8,729 nt of DNA, taken from contig JAKAMA010000078.1 of the NCBI GenBank assembly GCA_021813085.1, forward strand, positions 1 to 8,729. The letters run 5' to 3'. The position numbers and the translations under genes are program-made. Shown piece after piece: positions 6,401 through 8,729 of this stretch (the first letter of the stretch is position 1; each line of letters opens with the position of its first letter). A model generated the notes under the pieces. It was not told the origin of the DNA. It saw only the letters and a list, made by a program, of their open reading frames with translations, and did no database searches. Source of the stretch: Chloroflexota bacterium (GTDB lineage: Bacteria > Chloroflexota > Dehalococcoidia > DSTF01 > JACRBR01).

Positions 6401-6651
6401 AGGCGCCGGAGACGGCGAAGGGCTTCGTCTTCCACACGCTGGAGGACCGCTACGGGCTGATCAACGTGATCACGAAGCCGCATCTGGTGGCGCGCTACCA
6501 GCGCATCATCGAGCACGCGGGCGCGCTCGTCGTGCACGGCCACATCGAACGCGAGGAGCGCGCCGTCAACGTCGTCACCGAGCGCATGGAGGAGCTGGCG
6601 CTCGCCGGCGCGCGGCAGCGCGCGCTGCGCCATGCGGCGCACAGTTGGTGA
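3472..6651 (+). CDS. dnaE2: Error-prone DNA polymerase DnaE2 (C-family)
   Basis: This 1059-residue C-family polymerase carries out translesion synthesis and mutagenic repair. The PHP domain is at 1-230: LHCHSCFSF (5-13), TDHDN (38-42), GAE (63-65), SGC (139-141) and TNNVHY (207-212). The palm begins at RGRGSSVGS (359-367). PDIDIDF (401-407) supplies the catalytic aspartates D402 and D404, and KMDFLG (553-558) supplies D555, so the active site is intact. Fingers follow with IRPGPIQGG (634-642), FQEQVLEVA (677-685), RRAMSRKR (700-707) and the FGFPKAHAAA motif (747-756). An OB-fold lies at about 967-1042 (VTVAGFVAVRQAP), after which the protein ends in LRHAAHSW. The length and the lack of the tau-binding C-terminal domain match DnaE2 rather than the replicative DnaE1 (about 1150-1200). 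An ATG overlapping the preceding TGA (TGATG) implies coupled translation. It is the last gene of the SOS-type operon. Confidence 0.95.
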   Translation: MYVELHCHSCFSFREGASSPAELVLAARGLGYEALALTDHDNLAGAMEFAQAAKEWGVRPIIGAEITLRTGGRPSGRGAPAADGEASPAAHLTLLAETPRGYANISRLLSHAHLSSPRDAPSLDPAELASCAEGVIALSGCRAGEVSRLVEAGDVEAAYEAAARYAAIFGTGNFYIELQDNFVRGDRSRNRGLVELARRLGLGVVATNNVHYHDRARHRLQDVLVAVRHHSTLDASEHLRRKNAEFYLKHPAEMARLFAELPEAVANTRAIAERCTFDLTRDLTYRFPDFRAPDGRSADAFLEAVCFEAAREYYGRITPDLERRIRHELELIRQSAQAGFFLRNWEIMRYARTHGLPARGRGSSVGSLVCYLLGLSGIDPIKYNLFVGRFLNEARRKEDVPDIDIDFAREAREKMFAHVFATYGSEHAALVANVITYRYPMAVRDVGKALGLPEADIDKLAKRMRGRFARPLAEEMRAMPEFASRVDAPPWREFVRLVEELRGMPRHLGQHAGGIIISDTPIVEQVPVQPSAMPGRYICQWDKDSVADAGFIKMDFLGYPSLGHLYRALALIEERRGRRIDPVRIPLDDPEVYAMIRRGDILGIVQIQSRAQLQAILRLDIASIEDLVVQVALIRPGPIQGGAVNPYIARCQGREPVTYDHPCLEPILGETKGVIVFQEQVLEVAMAVAGFTAGQAESLRRAMSRKRSREEMEKLRDAFFEGAREKRLVDDATAAVIFEKIVAFAAFGFPKAHAAAMAETAGKLAWVKRYYPVEFYCSWLNEWPFGFYSPGVIVNEARRNGIEVRGLDVNRSRGACVIEDDTIRLGYNYVRGIGAATRARLDDEARHGPYASLWDFWRRTRIERTPIERLVRLGAFAFTGLHERALLWQLGLFYRPLGAQLPLALPYEADLVPLVEMTDGERLVTDLQFTEGAVTTRGHIMDLARGGLHEGVTPSHVVDRMADGAPVTVAGFVAVRQAPETAKGFVFHTLEDRYGLINVITKPHLVARYQRIIEHAGALVVHGHIEREERAVNVVTERMEELALAGARQRALRHAAHSW

Positions 6652-6735
6652 CCCGCCGCAGGCTCCCGCCCGCTGCCGGTCACCGTGAAGCGTAGTGACA
6701 ACCCGGACGGGCCGTACGGCCTGCAGGGAGACCGA

Positions 6736-6960
6736 ATGCAACAGGAAGCAGCCAGCGGCCGCTCGCATGACCCCGTATCGGTGGGACCCCGAGCGCAGGC
6801 GGCCGCAGGGATCGAGCCGGCCGCTGGCTCCGTTTGGCCGCCAGACGGGATCCCCCGCGCCCGCCAGCGCGGCCTACTCGGCCACTCAACCGCGCGCGAT
6901 TTCGAGGAGATCCTCGAGGCCGAGTGGGCGCGTGATCGCGATCATTGCTGGCCGGTATAG
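6736..6960 (+). CDS. Possible small hypothetical protein (74 residues)
   Basis: An ATG at 6736, with AGGGAG (6725-6730) five bases upstream, opens 74 codons ending at TAG 6958-6960. The C-terminal half (STARDFEEILEAEWARDRDH) looks like an amphipathic acidic helix and uses GC-ending codons. The first half is low-complexity and less convincing. No known family is recognised. It lies 84 bp after dnaE2 on the same strand and could be the tail of that operon. It overlaps the 3' end of the minus-strand RHS fragment by 19 bp, which counts against at least one of the two. Overall it is a weak call. Confidence 0.27.
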   Translation: MQQEAASGRSHDPVSVGPRAQAAAGIEPAAGSVWPPDGIPRARQRGLLGHSTARDFEEILEAEWARDRDHCWPV

Positions 6961-7085
6961 CGGAAGTCGTTCGCCGTCGTGCCCGTCTGGGAGCGCAGGG
7001 CGCCGAAGACGTCGTACGTGTAGCTGTCCGTGACGCTGCCTGACGCATCCGTGAGCTGCGCCGTGCTGCCCAGGCCGGATGTCAT
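6942..7085 (-). pseudogene. RHS/YD-repeat protein remnant
   Basis: The 47 codons read MTSGLGSTAQLTDASG, then DSYTYDVFGALRSQTG, then DFRYTGQQ and stop. GLGST..LTD, SYTYD.FG and F(R)YTGQ are the consecutive landmarks of the last conserved part of the RHS core. In complete RHS proteins this is preceded by hundreds of residues of YD repeats and followed by ETGLYYLRARYYDP and a variable toxin tip. Neither is present: the DNA after TGQQ encodes no RHS in any frame, and the DNA before it belongs to the 7082-8119 gene in another frame. It is therefore a fragment left by deletion or rearrangement. Its ATG overlaps the upstream stop as ATGA, so it could still be translated by coupling. Confidence 0.75.
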
Positions 7086-8119
7086 GTGCACAACTGCCCG
7101 ACCAGTGCCAGCAGCCGGGTGTAGTGCGCGATCCACGTGTCGTCCCAGGCGCGCGGTGCCGCCGGCTGCGGCTGCGCCTCGTCGGCCACGTGGATGGCGC
7201 GCGCCTCACTGAGATGCGCGGTGCTGGCCGCGCACTGCCCGGCCGGCCACGGTGGCGCGCACGAGGCGGTGATCCAGTCCGCGATCTGCGTCCACCATCC
7301 GGCCGTCCGGCGGAGGAAGGTGGCGGGGGACCCGTCGCGGAACTCGGGGCCGCTCACCTGATACTGGGGCGTGGCGGCGCCGGCGAGGTCGAGCCGCGCG
7401 TCCTCCCGCAGCGTGGCGACCGCCCACGTGCACTCGCTGGCGGGCGGCGCGCTCACGGCAGGGGGCGGCGGCGCGACGGGGGAGCGGTTGTCGGGGATCC
7501 GGTCGAGCGGCACGAGGCGCGTACCGTCCCAGCGGAAGCGCACATCGGCCGTGCCGCCAGTTGGACAACAGGCGCCGTCGCCGGCGTTGAATAGCGGGTA
7601 TTCGAGCGTCACCGTGTCGTCGGTGCGCGAGATAACAGCGATCTGAGCGGACGGTGCCTGCGTGTCCGTGCCGAGGTAGTGCTCGGTGAAGAAGAACGCG
7701 CGGTGATCGTACTCGGACGCGCCGATCCGGCTCCCGATGATCACGTGGAGTGGGCAGGCGTCGCACCACACCGCCGCGACGGCCCCACATTGCGAGCCGG
7801 TCAGGCAGGACGGCGCATACCCCTGCTGCCGCACCGCCGCCTTCGCTGCCGCTGCCGCCTGCGTCGCCGGTGGCAGCGTGTCGCCGGACGGCGTCGGCGC
7901 GGCCGCCGCGTTGGGCACATCGACGCCGGGCGCGCCACCGCACGGCGCCAGTGCGGGCGGGCAGAGGTCGGGCGTCGCGGTGGCCGTCGGGGCGGCGCGC
8001 TGGCGGACGAGGCCGCCGAGCACGCCGTCGAGGCCGCCGCCGCCGGCGTCCTGGTAGATGGCGAGGCCGCCGCTGACAAGGACGAGCGCGACGATGGTGG
8101 CGGTGAGGAGCCGGATCAT
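7082..8119 (-). CDS. Secreted or membrane-anchored LppP/LprE-like protein
   Basis: This 345-residue protein starts at ATG 8119 behind an excellent Shine-Dalgarno site, AGGAGGT (8132-8126), six bases upstream. An in-frame start at 8227 would add 36 residues with no such site. Residues 1-21 (MIRLLTATIVALVLVSGGLA) form a signal peptide or membrane anchor with no lipobox cysteine. A Pro/Ala/Thr-rich linker (43-95) leads to a domain at about 98-208 with LHVIIGS, AFFFTEHYLGTDT (141-153), DTVTLEYPL and GACCPTGGTADVRFRWDG (182-199). This is the pattern of the LppP/LprE lipoprotein family of Actinobacteria and Chloroflexota, whose biochemical role is unknown. A second linker (211-227) precedes a C-terminal region (228-345) that I do not recognise. 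There are twelve cysteines, including CC at 184-185, which suggests disulfides outside the membrane. The stop overlaps the RHS remnant, so the natural C-terminus may have been altered. Confidence 0.75.
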   Translation of the reverse strand: MIRLLTATIVALVLVSGGLAIYQDAGGGGLDGVLGGLVRQRAAPTATATPDLCPPALAPCGGAPGVDVPNAAAAPTPSGDTLPPATQAAAAAKAAVRQQGYAPSCLTGSQCGAVAAVWCDACPLHVIIGSRIGASEYDHRAFFFTEHYLGTDTQAPSAQIAVISRTDDTVTLEYPLFNAGDGACCPTGGTADVRFRWDGTRLVPLDRIPDNRSPVAPPPPAVSAPPASECTWAVATLREDARLDLAGAATPQYQVSGPEFRDGSPATFLRRTAGWWTQIADWITASCAPPWPAGQCAASTAHLSEARAIHVADEAQPQPAAPRAWDDTWIAHYTRLLALVGQLCT

Positions 8120-8144
8120 GGGGTGACCTCCTGCGGGCCGGGTG

Positions 8145-8169
8145 CCGCCGAACGCCCCTCCTTCGGCGG
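8145..8169 (-). promoter_or_regulatory. Perfect 8-bp stem-loop in the leader of the LppP/LprE-like gene
   Basis: CCGCCGAA and TTCGGCGG pair perfectly around nine bases, 12 bases upstream of the Shine-Dalgarno site. In the minus-strand RNA the loop is GGAGGGGCG, which itself contains a ribosome-site-like GGAGG. It may be a leader structure that affects translation or stability, or a protein-binding dyad in DNA. No promoter with good spacing was found to fix the transcript start. Confidence 0.4.
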
Positions 8170-8238
8170 GGTGGCCGCCAGCGTACATCACCCTGGATGC
8201 GGCCGGCCGGCCCCGCACGGCGATCATCGCATTGGGGT

Positions 8239-8255
8239 GCGACAGGGGCTGTCGC
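8239..8255. promoter_or_regulatory. Perfect 7-bp inverted repeat GCGACAG-GGG-CTGTCGC
   Basis: This exact dyad with a three-base spacer lies 120 bp upstream of the minus-strand LppP/LprE-like start and well upstream of the plus-strand small gene. Neither strand has a T tract right after it, so it is not a standard terminator; a repressor operator is the alternative. Confidence 0.3.
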
Positions 8256-8474
8256 CGGACGGGGCTTCAGACATGAAAAAAAGAGACCAGTCCACGCCGG
8301 CGGCAGCGGTCCACGGGCCGTCCAGGCGGCCGGCCAGCGTCCAGCGTGGCGTCCAGCACGCCCGCGCTGGCGACGCCACGCCTCGTGCAGCCGCGCCAGC
8401 AACTGCTGCATCAGCTCGCCGGGCACAGGCCGCAGGGGCGCCGCGGCCGCGGCCCGATACGGCTCGTGCAAGGG

Positions 8475-8636
8475 ATGCCGCTCTATCGTGAGGTCGTGTT
8501 GCGCGGCGGGACCGTCGAAGCGGCGCTCTCGCGCCTCGCCAAGCAGGGACACAGCGCCGCGGCGGAGATGGACCTCTCGACCGCGCGGGCGCTCGTGAAG
8601 GATCTGACGGCGCTGCTGACGCCCGTTGCCGAGTAG
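8475..8636 (+). CDS. Small hypothetical protein (53 residues)
   Basis: From ATG 8475 the frame reads MPLYREVVLRGGTVEAALSR and continues with a helical, Ala/Leu-rich stretch ending in LTALLTPVAE and TAG 8634-8636. All but about six of its 53 codons end in G or C, as expected for a real gene in this genome, and opposite-strand frames give arginine-rich nonsense. No Shine-Dalgarno site is clear before the ATG, and GTG 8466 is an alternative start. The frame stays open back to about 8346, but that upstream part looks less like protein. No family is recognised. It could also be the tail of a broken gene. Confidence 0.42.
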   Translation: MPLYREVVLRGGTVEAALSRLAKQGHSAAAEMDLSTARALVKDLTALLTPVAE

Positions 8637-8729
8637 CCGGCGCCACGCGAGGTCTTCGGCTTACTGGGACTCAGTGCTCAGCCCGCGGGCCGCAGTCAAC
8701 GCCTACTTCACCGCGTGTGCGGACCAGAT
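8637..8729 (+). other. Right edge, possible start of another gene
   Basis: A frame with GC-ending codons starts near GTG 8674 (VLSPRAAVNAYFTACADQ) and runs off the window. It is too short to identify, and no Shine-Dalgarno site is clear. Confidence 0.2.

Larger units (their letters stand above)
8120..8474. other. Control region between the LppP/LprE-like gene and the small plus-strand gene
   Basis: This stretch holds no convincing gene. It contains the leader of the minus-strand gene, two perfect stem-loops (8145-8169 and 8239-8255), a GGCCGGCCGGCC palindrome (8201-8212), a run of eight A after CATG at about 8276-8282 that is unusual in this GC-rich DNA, and short direct repeats of GTCCA/GTCCAG between about 8290 and 8355. 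Long ORFs across it on both strands have poor composition. Confidence 0.45.

Noticed and set aside
6647..6684. 7-bp inverted repeat GGTGACC/GGTCACC at the dnaE2 stop codon as a terminator
   Set aside because: The loop is about 24 bases and no T tract follows, so it is too weak to call.
5091..6695. 534-codon plus-strand frame inside dnaE2
   Set aside because: Same-strand shadow of DnaE2 with low-complexity Arg/Ala/Pro composition.
6710..6721. GGCCGTACGGCC palindrome after dnaE2
   Set aside because: A single GC-rich palindrome with no nearby promoter or gene start it clearly controls; chance is likely.
4570..6768. 732-codon open frame on the minus strand, opposite dnaE2
   Set aside because: It is the antisense shadow of a clear DnaE2 gene; long antisense frames are expected in very GC-rich coding DNA, and its product is Arg/Ala/Val-rich without motifs.
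7206..8552. 448-codon minus-strand frame overlapping the LppP/LprE-like gene
   Set aside because: The frame is arginine-rich and mostly a frameshifted reading of the real gene at 7082-8119, which has the signal peptide, the domain motifs and a strong ribosome site.

Overview
This is a GC-rich bacterial window. A Chloroflexota organism, or a similar high-GC bacterium, is the best guess. The reasons are the imuB-like / DUF6504 / dnaE2 gene order, an LppP/LprE-like secreted protein, GQGGSF-type NHL repeats and an RHS fragment. No rRNA, tRNA or CRISPR array is visible, so the taxonomy is an inference.

Layout. 1-558 (minus) is the N-terminal part of a secreted NHL-repeat protein that runs off the left edge; a promoter with a perfect TTGACA box lies just upstream. 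596-917 has no convincing gene but holds two hairpins just downstream of the next gene. 918-1817 (minus) is a stand-alone SIR2-like Rossmann protein, possibly read from a leaderless promoter. 560-2000 looks poorer in GC than the rest: hand-counted 60-base lines gave 57-62%, against 73% for one line in dnaE2. 1818-2048 is a divergent control region.

2049-6651 (plus) is a compact three-gene operon: an imuB-like Y-family polymerase homologue without catalytic acidic residues, a DUF6504 protein, and the error-prone replicative-type polymerase DnaE2. All three genes overlap. The operon is preceded by a sigma-70-type promoter whose 17-bp spacer carries an imperfect GAAC-N4-GTTC dyad resembling a Gram-positive-type LexA box. 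In described mutasomes DnaE2 does the synthesis and the ImuB-type protein links it to the beta clamp; the role of DUF6504 is not known to me.

6652-8729 is an untidy accessory region. It holds a weak 74-codon plus-strand ORF, a 47-codon RHS core remnant (minus), a secreted or membrane-anchored LppP/LprE-like protein of 345 residues (minus) whose stop codon overlaps the RHS fragment start as ATGA, a control region with two strong dyads, and a small unrecognised plus-strand gene near the right edge.

No wholly new multi-gene system is evident. The parts most worth a second look are the apparent SOS control of the mutasome, the DUF6504 gene in its centre, and the SIR2-like gene beside it.
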